Positions 35,699 to 44,018 of a stretch of 64,000 nucleotides of DNA are shown in pieces (within the stretch, counting starts at the first letter, position 1; each line of letters begins with the position of its first letter). The translations under genes and the position numbers were made by a program. The stretch is taken from positions 558,001 through 622,000 of the forward strand of contig JADJNS010000006.1 in assembly GCA_016714225.1 (NCBI GenBank), in the 5' to 3' direction. The stretch is from Archangiaceae bacterium (GTDB lineage Bacteria; Myxococcota; Myxococcia; Myxococcales; Myxococcaceae). The notes under the pieces are model-generated. The model saw nothing but the letters and a program-made list of their open reading frames with translations. It was not told the origin of the DNA and searched no databases.

Positions 35699-38248
35699 GT
35701 GCCGGTCACACGTCAGCGCGTCGTCGAGGTCCTCCCGGCGGCCGGAGCCGCCACGGTGTTCCCCCGCGCCACCCCCGACCTCGAGGTGCTGCGCGCCGCC
35801 GCGACCGACGCCGAGCGGCACCTTCCCACCGCGCAGGCGCTGTACCTCTCGGCGGTGCCCGGCGCCGACGCGCTGGCGCGCGCCGCCATCGGGCGCGGCC
35901 TGGCGGTGGTGCTCGCCACGCCCGACGCGGTCGCCGACCTGCGCGCGCTCGAGCAGCTCGCCGCGGCGCGCGAGGTTCCGCTGCTGTGCGCCGGCCTGGG
36001 CGCGGGCTCGCTCGCGGTCGCCTCGCTGATGTCGCGGGTCGCCGAAGAGCAGCTCGGCCCGCTCGAGCGGGTGGTGGTGCGCGCGCCCGGCGGCAAGCGC
36101 ACCTCGCCGGCCACCTCGCGCCGCACCCCGTTCGACGCGGCCCAGCAGGTGAGCTGGGCGTTGAACGCCGAGCAGCTCACGCGCCTCACCGCGCTGGCCG
36201 CGCCCGCGTTTCGCCTCGCCGACGCGCTGGTGCCGGGCGCCGCGCAGGCCCTCGCGCCGTTCGAGCTGGTCGCCGCGCCGAAGGCCCGCCTCGCCTGCGC
36301 CGCGCTGCTGCACGACGTGGCGGTGCACGTCGAGGTCGACGAAGAGATGTCGGGCGAGTACCCCTGGGAGCTCGAGGCGCAGTGCGCCCGCGGCGCCTTC
36401 GTGGTGCAGCTGGGCGGCGAGAACGGCGAGCCGCTGTTCACCCGCGGCGTCACGCTGCCCGAGCTGCGCACCGAAGATCGCCCGGCGGCCGAGCTGCTGG
36501 TTCGGCACGCCCTGCGCCACCGCCGGGCCGGTGCGCGCTTCTACGGGGCCGCGCAGGCCGACGCCGCCTTCGCCGCCTGCCGCGCGGCGCTCGAAGGCGC
36601 CGAGCGGCGCCGCAGCGCGCGCCCGGTCGACCTGGTGCTGGTGCACGTGCCGCGCTACCGCAACCAGTTCGACGAGCTGCGGCTGCCCTCGCTGGCGCTG
36701 GCCCGGCTCACCGCGTTCATGCGCGGCTACGGCTTCGAGACGCGGGTGGTCGATCTCGCCGCCGACTTCGAGGCGCTGCCGCTCGACTGCTTCACCGACG
36801 ACGCGCGCATCGCGCGCTGGCTCGAGGGCGCCGACGACCCCGAGGTGGCCCAGAAGCTCGAGGCGATGTGGCCCTCGCTCGCCGAGGCGGTGGGCCCGCG
36901 CAGCTTCGTCGGCTTCTCCATCGTCGACTACTTCGGCCACTTCCAGCTCAACCTCGCCTCGGCGCTGGCGCGTGAGGTCAAGCGCCGCACCGGGCGCCCG
37001 GTGGTGCTGGGCGGCGAGCGCGACCAGGTCGACGGCGAGCGCGGCATGGGGCCCTCGATGCCGTTCGACTTCGTGGTCGAAGGCGACGGTGAGCTGGCGC
37101 TGCTCGAGCTGGCCCACCTGGTGGCGTACGGCGACCGCCGCCCCACTTCGATCGCGGGCGTCGCGAGCCGCAAGGGCGACGGCACGCTCCAGCGCAACAA
37201 GGTGGTGCGCAGCCACCTGAACGCGATGCCGCGCCCCGACTTCGGTGGCATGCCGCTCGAGCACTACCTGGGCCGCCCCACGCCCGAGCTGCTCGCCGCG
37301 CTGGCCCGCGACGGCCTGGCGCCGGCCTCGCCGCCCGCGCCGTTCATGTACCTGCCGTACGCCTTCGTGAAGGGCTGCCCGGCCAAGTGCACCTTCTGCA
37401 GCGCGAAAGAGTCGCTCGACATGGAGTCGCCCGAGAAGGCCGCCTCAGAGCTGCTCGAGCTCTCGGCGCGCCACGGGGTCAAAGACTTCGTGTTCTTGAA
37501 CAACCTGGTGAACACCCAGGTGAAGTGGCTCGAGAAGTTCTGCCGCACGCTGATCGACTCGAAGGCCGACCTGCAGTGGACGGACTCTTGCCGCCCCACC
37601 GGCCTCACCTCTGAGCTGACCGCGATGATGCGCGAGTCGGGGTGCCTGCTGCTCTGCTACGGCGCCGAGTCGGGCAGCGACGACGTGCTCACGCGCATGA
37701 AGAAGGGCCTGCTCTCGAGAGACATCGTCAGCTCGCTGCGCAACGCGCACCAGGCCGGCATCATCAACCGGGTCAACCTCATCGCCGGTTACTTTCACGA
37801 GACGGCGGCCGACGTCGACAAGACCATCGGCCTGGTCGAGACGCTCGAAGACGAGATCGACGTGATCGGCTGCTTCCAGGGCTTCTATTTGTTCCCCGGC
37901 ATGGGGGTCGAGGCGGCGAGCGAGCAGATCGTGCTGCGCAGCGAGCCCGATCGGCTGAAGGGCGGCCAGCTCACCCTCGCGTACGACGAGATCGGCGGCC
38001 TGAAGTGGGAAGAGAAGCGCGACACCATCGATCGCTCGCGCACCCGCATTCTCGATCGCATCGAGCAGCTCGGCATTCGCACGCTCGACAAGGTGAACGA
38101 GTACGACCTCTTCTGGCTGTCGCGCCGCTTCCGCGACAAGGCCACGGTGGTGAAGTACCTGCTCGCCCCGCCCGAGTCGTTTCGCACGCTGCCCAACCAG
38201 CGCCCGCTGCCCCCCGCCGGCGTGCGCGGCCAGGTTCCGCCCCCCTGA
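35699..38248 (+). CDS. B12-binding radical SAM protein with N-terminal oxidoreductase-like domain
   Basis: 849 residues from GTG 35699. Residues 1-300 have an alternating hydrophobic strand/helix pattern (ALYLSAVPGADALA, LAVVLATPDAVADL, VPLLCAGLG) like a Gfo/Idh/MocA fold without a clear glycine loop or EKP, so it may be a non-catalytic relic. Residues 310-470 are the cobalamin-binding domain (VDLVLVHVPRY, LPSLALARLTAFM, VGFSIVDYFG, VVEGDGE). The rSAM motif is C560-PAK-C564-TF-C567, followed by CYGAESGSD and NLIAGYFHE. The C-terminal 200 residues are family-specific. It is the only gene of its short plus-strand run and ends near repeat copy 5. Confidence 0.87.
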   Translation: MPVTRQRVVEVLPAAGAATVFPRATPDLEVLRAAATDAERHLPTAQALYLSAVPGADALARAAIGRGLAVVLATPDAVADLRALEQLAAAREVPLLCAGLGAGSLAVASLMSRVAEEQLGPLERVVVRAPGGKRTSPATSRRTPFDAAQQVSWALNAEQLTRLTALAAPAFRLADALVPGAAQALAPFELVAAPKARLACAALLHDVAVHVEVDEEMSGEYPWELEAQCARGAFVVQLGGENGEPLFTRGVTLPELRTEDRPAAELLVRHALRHRRAGARFYGAAQADAAFAACRAALEGAERRRSARPVDLVLVHVPRYRNQFDELRLPSLALARLTAFMRGYGFETRVVDLAADFEALPLDCFTDDARIARWLEGADDPEVAQKLEAMWPSLAEAVGPRSFVGFSIVDYFGHFQLNLASALAREVKRRTGRPVVLGGERDQVDGERGMGPSMPFDFVVEGDGELALLELAHLVAYGDRRPTSIAGVASRKGDGTLQRNKVVRSHLNAMPRPDFGGMPLEHYLGRPTPELLAALARDGLAPASPPAPFMYLPYAFVKGCPAKCTFCSAKESLDMESPEKAASELLELSARHGVKDFVFLNNLVNTQVKWLEKFCRTLIDSKADLQWTDSCRPTGLTSELTAMMRESGCLLLCYGAESGSDDVLTRMKKGLLSRDIVSSLRNAHQAGIINRVNLIAGYFHETAADVDKTIGLVETLEDEIDVIGCFQGFYLFPGMGVEAASEQIVLRSEPDRLKGGQLTLAYDEIGGLKWEEKRDTIDRSRTRILDRIEQLGIRTLDKVNEYDLFWLSRRFRDKATVVKYLLAPPESFRTLPNQRPLPPAGVRGQVPPP

Positions 38249-38261
38249 AGACCCGAGCACC

Positions 38262-38440
38262 CTGAGCGGAGAGGAGGACCGCAGGTCCGACTCGAAGTCG
38301 AACGGGTGGCGTCGCCGCTGGAACGCGAGGCGCCGCATACTCCATGCGTCAAGCAGCAGAGCGTGTGCACCAGTACGATGGAGTATGTGCTGCACAGCCT
38401 TCGAGGTGCGACCGCAGGGTTCGACGAGCTCACCCTGACC
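38262..38440. repeat. Dispersed palindromic repeat, copy 5
   Basis: Reads CACCCTGAGCGGAG, then GAAGTCGAACGGGTG, GGCGCCGCATACTCCA, TCAAGCAGCAGAGC, TACGATGGAGTATG and GAGCTCACCCTGACC. Every block recurs in copy 4 on the opposite strand. CATACTCCA and TGGAGTATG are themselves inverted. It fills the gap between two convergent rSAM genes. Confidence 0.78.
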
Positions 38441-38459
38441 GCTCTCGAAAACGCTCGCG

Positions 38460-40238
38460 TCACCGGTCGTTCGCGGCGATCGCGCTCGCCACTGCGGTCG
38501 CCGCCGCGCGTTGGCCCTCGGTCGAAGCGGCGCAGTGAATGTCGTAGTGCTTCGACTGGGCGAAGCTCTGCCCCTCTCCGCGCGGCGTGAGCTCGAGCAC
38601 CACCTTGGGCTCGCGCTCGCGGAGCAGCTCGATGCGCAGCCGGCCCGGCGACACCGAGAGATCTCCGAACGCCCAGCCCCCGGCGAACGGCGCGCTCAAC
38701 GAGAGCGGAGCGATGAGGCCCTCGAGCCGCCGCTTCAGCTCGGGCGGCGGCTCGCGGCGGGGCGCCGCCGGCGGCAGCGCGTGCTGCACCCCGATCTCCG
38801 CGTACCCTTCGCCCGCCGCCTCGAACGCCGCCACCAGCCGCTCGAGCATCAGCCCCTGGTCGCGGCTGCCGTTCTGCTCGCAGGCCGCCTGCGCCACCGC
38901 CGCGAAGTGCGCCACCCTGGCGTCGGCGAACACCCACGGCGCGGCGGGGAAGTAGCCGTAGCGCAGCGACGAGTCGTCTCCGGGGCGCTGGTACGACGCG
39001 GCGATCAGCCCGTCGCGCTCGGCCAGCCAGTACAGCGCGGTGTCGGGGTAGAGCCGCGCCCGAGAGAGCAGCAGGCTGCCGCGCAGCTGCTCCAACCGGG
39101 TGCGCCGAATCGCCGCGGCGTTCACCTTCAGGTCTTCGAGCGTCGTCCACGGCGTGAAGAGAATGAAGCCGAACGACGCCTCGTCGAGCGTGAACGCGCT
39201 GCCGAACCGCTCGCGCCAGCGCCACAGCGTCTCGAGAAACTGCACGTTCGCCTCGCCGGTGGTGCCCTTGTTGAAGCGGTCGAGCTCGGCCTGCGAGAAG
39301 TTCTCGATGCCCACCAGAAACGGCGCCAGCGTCACCTGCGCCTTCACCGCGTGCTCGAGCGCGCGCTCGAAGCGGGCCTGGCTCTTCGTCATCCAGTCGG
39401 CGCGGGTCTCGAGCAGCAGGGTGAACGGCCCCAGTTGCTCGGCCTCGGCGTGGGCGATCAGCTCGGTCAGGTAGCCGAACGGGTTCTGGTCTTTCAGCAC
39501 CAGCCGCTGCAGCTGGGGCGCCTGCCGCCGCAGGTAGCGCAGCTGCTCGAGCACCGAGGCCGCGGTCTGCGGCGCGGGAGCCGACGTGTACGAGTTGCCG
39601 GTGACGCAGAACGCGCAGCCCCGGCCCAGGCCCTGCGGCAGCTTCGCGCCCGCGTAGCGGGGGTTCTCGCGCGCGTTGGCCTGGTACGGGCACCCGTCGT
39701 TGCCCTTGAGCGAGAAGGTGCGGCCACCGGGGCGCTGCTCGCCGACCCTCACCGGGCGCAGGTTCGGGGCGAACGCGCTCTTCTCGAGCACCGAGGGCAC
39801 GGCCCCGCTGACCGAGGCGAAGCCCCCCGCACCGAACGCCAGCGCCTCGGCGGGCGGAGCCGCCGCCTCACCACGAAGGAACCGCAACAGCCCCGGCAGC
39901 ACCTGGCGCGGGTCGCCGCGCACGCGCCACGCCGCGGGCGGGTTGGGCAGGGTGTGCTCACCGTCGCAGAACACGAAGGTCGACCCCGGTAGCGCGAGGC
40001 GCAGCGCGGCGATCAGCTCGGGGCTCCACACGCGCTCGTAGATGACCACCTCGTGCCCCGCGAGCGCCGCCGCCGCCGCGCGCACGGTGGCGTCGAGGTC
40101 GCCGCCCACCACCACCTCGAACAGCTCGTTCTCGAGGCCGAGCTGCGTCAGGTGCCCCGACAGCACCGCCAGCTCGCGGTCGTCGAGAAACGAGCGGTCG
40201 ACGTGGCTGTGAAACGAGAGAATTGCGGCGCGGGGCAA
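38460..40238 (-). CDS. Radical SAM-like protein with stretched Cx24CxxC motif
   Basis: 592 residues from TTG 40238. The N-terminal 160 residues are cobalamin-domain-like (ILSFHSHVDRSFLDDREL, VVIYERVWSPEL, FVFCDGEHT). The cluster region is unusual: C183 in NDGCPYQ is separated by 24 residues from C208-AF-C211 in GRGCAFC, instead of CxxxCxxC. Downstream LKDQNPFGY, LLETRADW and VGIENFSQ are placed like rSAM barrel motifs. So this is an rSAM relative whose first Cys has moved through an insertion, or which uses another ligand. The last 90 residues (GGWAFGDLSVSPGRLRIELL) are the accessory domain shared with other genes here. It is divergent from the Gfo/Idh-DUF483 gene. Confidence 0.82.
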   Translation of the reverse strand: MPRAAILSFHSHVDRSFLDDRELAVLSGHLTQLGLENELFEVVVGGDLDATVRAAAAALAGHEVVIYERVWSPELIAALRLALPGSTFVFCDGEHTLPNPPAAWRVRGDPRQVLPGLLRFLRGEAAAPPAEALAFGAGGFASVSGAVPSVLEKSAFAPNLRPVRVGEQRPGGRTFSLKGNDGCPYQANARENPRYAGAKLPQGLGRGCAFCVTGNSYTSAPAPQTAASVLEQLRYLRRQAPQLQRLVLKDQNPFGYLTELIAHAEAEQLGPFTLLLETRADWMTKSQARFERALEHAVKAQVTLAPFLVGIENFSQAELDRFNKGTTGEANVQFLETLWRWRERFGSAFTLDEASFGFILFTPWTTLEDLKVNAAAIRRTRLEQLRGSLLLSRARLYPDTALYWLAERDGLIAASYQRPGDDSSLRYGYFPAAPWVFADARVAHFAAVAQAACEQNGSRDQGLMLERLVAAFEAAGEGYAEIGVQHALPPAAPRREPPPELKRRLEGLIAPLSLSAPFAGGWAFGDLSVSPGRLRIELLREREPKVVLELTPRGEGQSFAQSKHYDIHCAASTEGQRAAATAVASAIAANDR

Positions 40239-40450
40239 GGCGCCCGCGACTCTAACAGCCCTTGAGAGGCTGACCGTTCTTGCCCAGACCGGGCCCGAGC
40301 GCAGTGCGCGAGCTGCCCCACGGGCGAACCCGAGAGCGCACTTCGTGGTTCGTCGAGGGTTTGCGACGCAGGCCGGCGAAGCCGATCGGCGTCAGCCTCT
40401 CGTGGTTGCCCCACCCGGTGCGCGCTGATAGCGACCCCGAGCAGCTCGAC

Positions 40451-42133
40451 GTGGAAACCCTTCCCATCATTCTGGTCGGCTCGGGCCACCGCGGGCGCGC
40501 GTGGCTCGAGGTCATCGGCAAGGCTTCGCGCCTGCAGCTGGTCGCGCACGTGCCGCTCGAGGCGCTGCCCCGGGCGCTCGCGCAGCACCCCCAGGCGCAG
40601 GTGGCGGTCGCGCTGCCGCCGCGCGCCTGCCTCGCCGCCGCGCTCGCCCTGGCCGCGCAGAAGCGGGTGGGCCTGCTCGAGGCGCCCATCGCCGCGCACG
40701 CCGAGCCCATTCTCGACGCCGAGCGGCTCCAGGTCGCGCTGGGGTGGGCCACCGCGCTCGACGCTCCGCTGCGCGCGGTCGAGGCGTCGGGCGCCACCCG
40801 GCTGATTCTCGAGTGCCGCGGGCTGCCCGAAGAGCCGGGCGGCTCGCTCGAAGAGCAGCTCCCGCATGCCCTCGCCGCGGCCGAGCGGCTGCTGCCCGGC
40901 GCCCAGCTGCGCGCCGCGGCCTGCTACGGCGAGTCGCGCCTCGAGCTCGAGTGGGTGAAGGGCGCGGTCGAGCTGGGCCTCAAGGTGCACGCCGACGGCC
41001 ACGGGCTCTCGCTCGACGCCCGCGGCCCCCGCGGGGCGTTTCGGTGGACGCTCGACGCCAGCACCGAGTCGCTCACCCAGGGCTCGGGGTCGGCGAAGCC
41101 CGCGGTCAGACCTGCCACGCCCGCCGTCGAGCGCGCGCTGCGCCAGCTGGTCGCACCCCTCGCCGAGGCGACGCTGCCGGCCGCGCTGCAGCACGCCGCG
41201 CGGGCCGACGAGATCTGGGCGCGCTGCCAGCAGCGGCCCTTCGTCGCCGCGCGCCGGTTCGCCCCGTCGCGCGCCCGCGAAGCGAAGGGCCCGCTCGCCG
41301 CCTGGGGCTTCGAGGCCCCGGCCGCCTCGGGCGCCGAGCTCGCCCCCGCGCCGCGCGAGGTGCCCGCGCCGCTGGGCCGCTGCACCGAGCTGTGGTCGTT
41401 TCGCGCGGGCCTGAAGCCGGTGGTGTTTCTCACCCTCGAGCCGGCCGAAGAGAAGGCCGTGCTGGCGGCGTTCGGCGACGTCCACGTCGAGCGGCTCACG
41501 CGCAGGGTGCGCATCGAAGCGCAAGACCGCTGGGTCGACCGCCGCGACGAAGGGCAGCCGCGGGTCGAGCTGTACCTCTCGAAGAGCGCCACGCTGGCCA
41601 GGCGCGCCGCGGCGCTGCAGCAGGTGGCGCCCACCGACAAGCTGGCCGAGCTGGGCGAGCTGCTCGGCTACCCGCGCTGCTGCGTCAAGGCGTTCGCCGA
41701 GCTGCGCGATCGCGCCAACAACACCGCCAACCGCTACGCCACCGCGGCGCGCACCACCGCGACCGGGCCCTGGCCGTGGCAGCTCAACAACCTCTCCCAG
41801 ATGCTCCTGGCCTACTTCCCCTGCCGCTACGATTGCCCGCACGCGCTCGAGCAGGCCCGGGCCGCGCTCGACGCGCTCGAGAAGCAGCACCGCGGCGCGC
41901 TGGCCGCCACCCGCGAGGCCCTGGCGCGCACCACGCTCTATTTCTCTCACGGCGTGCAGCTCTCGGTGGCGGGCGGTAGGGTGAGGGTGGGCGAGGGCAG
42001 CTCGGCCGAGCTGGCCCGGCTCGCCGCGCACGCCGCCACCCACCTGCGCCTCACCGACACCGCGCTCGAGCTGGGCGCGCTTCGCCTGCCGCGCACCGAC
42101 CCGGGCCTGGGTCTCTGGGCGCCGTTCGCCTAG
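40451..42133 (+). CDS. Gfo/Idh-like domain fused to DUF483-like Cys-Cys domain
   Basis: From GTG 40451 (METLPIILVGSGHRG) the protein has 560 residues; an ATG at 40280 is in frame, but the added 57 residues look non-conserved. The first 250 residues have a Rossmann nucleotide-binding start (ILVGSGHRGRAWLEVI) and a Gfo/Idh order, but the EKP catalytic motif reads EAP, so catalysis is doubtful. The C-terminal half matches the product of 18018-19460: FRAGLKPVVFLTLEPAE, ELYLSKSATLARR, then GYPR-C-C-VKAF (Cys at about 410-411) and YFP-CRYD-C. The fusion links the Cys-Cys family to Gfo/Idh proteins, as the 32712 gene links rSAM to them. The following rSAM gene starts 20 bases later. The 212 bases upstream are non-coding and probably hold divergent promoters. 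Confidence 0.8.
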   Translation: METLPIILVGSGHRGRAWLEVIGKASRLQLVAHVPLEALPRALAQHPQAQVAVALPPRACLAAALALAAQKRVGLLEAPIAAHAEPILDAERLQVALGWATALDAPLRAVEASGATRLILECRGLPEEPGGSLEEQLPHALAAAERLLPGAQLRAAACYGESRLELEWVKGAVELGLKVHADGHGLSLDARGPRGAFRWTLDASTESLTQGSGSAKPAVRPATPAVERALRQLVAPLAEATLPAALQHAARADEIWARCQQRPFVAARRFAPSRAREAKGPLAAWGFEAPAASGAELAPAPREVPAPLGRCTELWSFRAGLKPVVFLTLEPAEEKAVLAAFGDVHVERLTRRVRIEAQDRWVDRRDEGQPRVELYLSKSATLARRAAALQQVAPTDKLAELGELLGYPRCCVKAFAELRDRANNTANRYATAARTTATGPWPWQLNNLSQMLLAYFPCRYDCPHALEQARAALDALEKQHRGALAATREALARTTLYFSHGVQLSVAGGRVRVGEGSSAELARLAAHAATHLRLTDTALELGALRLPRTDPGLGLWAPFA

Positions 42134-42153
42134 GTTCGGGCCTCGAGCCCCAA

Positions 42154-43937
42154 GTGAAGGCGCTGATCAAAGTCGGCTACGGCTGCAACGAGAACTGCAC
42201 GTTCTGCCACACCCTCGAGGTGCGCCACGTCGACGGTAGCTCGGACGAGGTCGAGGCGAAGATTCACCGTGCCAAAGAGCTCGGCCACGACATGGTGGTG
42301 TTGTCGGGCGGCGAGCCGACCATTCGCAGAGAGCTGTGGAGATGGGTGGGCCTCATTTCCCGCCTGGGGTTGGACCTGGGCTTCGTCACCAACGGCCTCT
42401 TGCTCGGCTACCCCGACGCGGTGAAGCGGCTGCTCGAGCACCGCCTCAAGTACGTCTACATGTCGCTGCACGGCACGCGCGAGGTGCACCGTGCGGTGGT
42501 GCGCGCCGACACCCAGCCGCAGGCCTTGAAGGCGCTCGAGAACCTCACCGGCCGCGGGCTCGATCTCACCATCAACTGCGTGGTGGTGCGGCAGAACGTC
42601 GATCACCTGCTCCCCCTGGTCGACGCGTGCCTGCCGTTCACCGACGCGGTGCTGAAGTTCTCGATGGTTCAGCCCAAGGGCGGAGCAGACCGCCTCTTCG
42701 AGCAGCTCACCCCGCGCGTCGCCTATGCGGGCAAGAAGGTCGTCGAGGCGGTGCAGTACGGCCGCGCCAAAGTCGGTGAGGGCCCGGGCCTGCGCTTCGC
42801 CCACGACGGCCTGCCGTTCTGCAGCGTGCCGGGCCTCGAGACGCTCTACGACGACCTCAAGACCCACCGCTTCGCCACCATGGTCGACATCGGCGAGCCC
42901 GACTTCTACCCGGTCGACGACCAGGCCAAGGTGCAGCCCGAGGCGTGCCAGCGGTGCGCGCTGCGCGGCGCCTGCCCCGGCCTCTACCGCGGCTACCACG
43001 AGTCGTTCGGCGACCTCGAGCTGCAGCCCCGCACCGAAGGAGCGCGCTCGAACTCGTTCAACTACGTCTACGAAGGCTCGCTGCGCGCGCTCGACGGCGG
43101 CTGCCGCATCTTGCGCGACGGAGTCACCCCGTGGGACCGCGCCCGCACCCTCTTCGTGCAGAGCCAGGGGCGCATCGTGCGCTACCGCACCCAGACCCGC
43201 GACTTCGCCGACGTCGAGCTCGAGCGCATCAAGCACGGCGCGGGGCAGCTCTACGCCGATCTTTCCCAGAAAGACGCCCCGACGACTTCGCGCGCGACCT
43301 GGTGCAGCTCAAGCGCAGCGACACCTGCGCCCCGTGCCCCGAGCGCGACCGCTGCACCGGGCTGTTCGAGCCGGTGATGGAAGAGGTGTTCGTCAGAGAC
43401 GACCTGCGCGTGCGCGAGCTGCTCGGCACGCTCGAAGGCGCGGTGCTCGACGTGGGCTGCGGCGACGGGCCCTACGACGACGTGCTGGGCCCTTTGGCCA
43501 GCGCAGGCCGAATTCGCTGGCTCGGCCTCGAGCCCGACGCCGCCCGCGTGGGTCGCCTGGCCGAGCGCCGACCGTGGGGCGAGGTACGGCAAGGCACGGC
43601 CGAGGCCCTCACCGAGTCGGCGGCGTTCGACCACCTGCTGGTGCTGCGCAGCTGGAACCACCTTCACGACCCCGACCGCGCGGTGACGAACTTCGCGCGC
43701 GCCCTCAGGCCCGGCGGCACCCTGGTGGTGGTCGACAACGAGCCGTTCGGATTGGCGAGAACCGTCGCGCAGGCCTCGCGCGGCGAGTCATCGAGCGCGG
43801 CCTTCGAGCACCACCGCAACGACTCGGCGGCCGATGCCCACCAGCGCTTCGGCGACGCCCCGTTCGAGCTGCTCGAGCGCGCCGACGTAGGTCCCGGGCG
43901 CTCGAACCAGTGGCTGCTCCGATACCGGCGAAAATGA
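42154..43937 (+). CDS. Radical SAM-methyltransferase fusion, frameshifted
   Basis: GTG start at 42154. The rSAM part has C11-NEN-C15-TF-C18, SGGEPTIRRE, VTNGLLLG and MSLHGTRE, with tail CQRCALRGACPG. At about 43280 the frame changes; adding one C to the run 43277-43280 continues the protein as DDFARDLVQLKRSD with another Cys set (CAPCPERDRCTG). A class I SAM-dependent methyltransferase domain follows (VLDVGCGDGPYDD, LGLEPDAARVGRL, LVLRSWNHLHDP, LRPGGTLVVVD), stopping at 43937. The joined protein is about 594 residues. An rSAM and a conventional methyltransferase in one chain suggests carbon activation followed by methyl transfer. It ends the region 1 array; 81 AT-richer bases follow. Confidence 0.85.
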
Positions 43938-44018
43938 CACCCTCAACCACATAGATTTTGCTTCTGAAATCAGTAAGCTGCGTTCTTTCCCCAGAGCGCG
44001 CCTCTGGAGAGGGGCCCT
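43938..44018 (+). promoter_or_regulatory. AT-rich leader with hairpin before the Hxs operon
   Basis: These 81 bases are much richer in A and T than their surroundings (TAGATTTTGCTTCTGAAATC), as expected for a promoter, though I cannot fix -35 and -10 boxes. A hairpin CCAGAG (43991-43996), loop CGCGC, CTCTGG (44002-44007) lies immediately before and partly overlaps the ribosome-binding sequence GGAGAGGGG, so it could modulate translation of the first gene. Confidence 0.5.
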
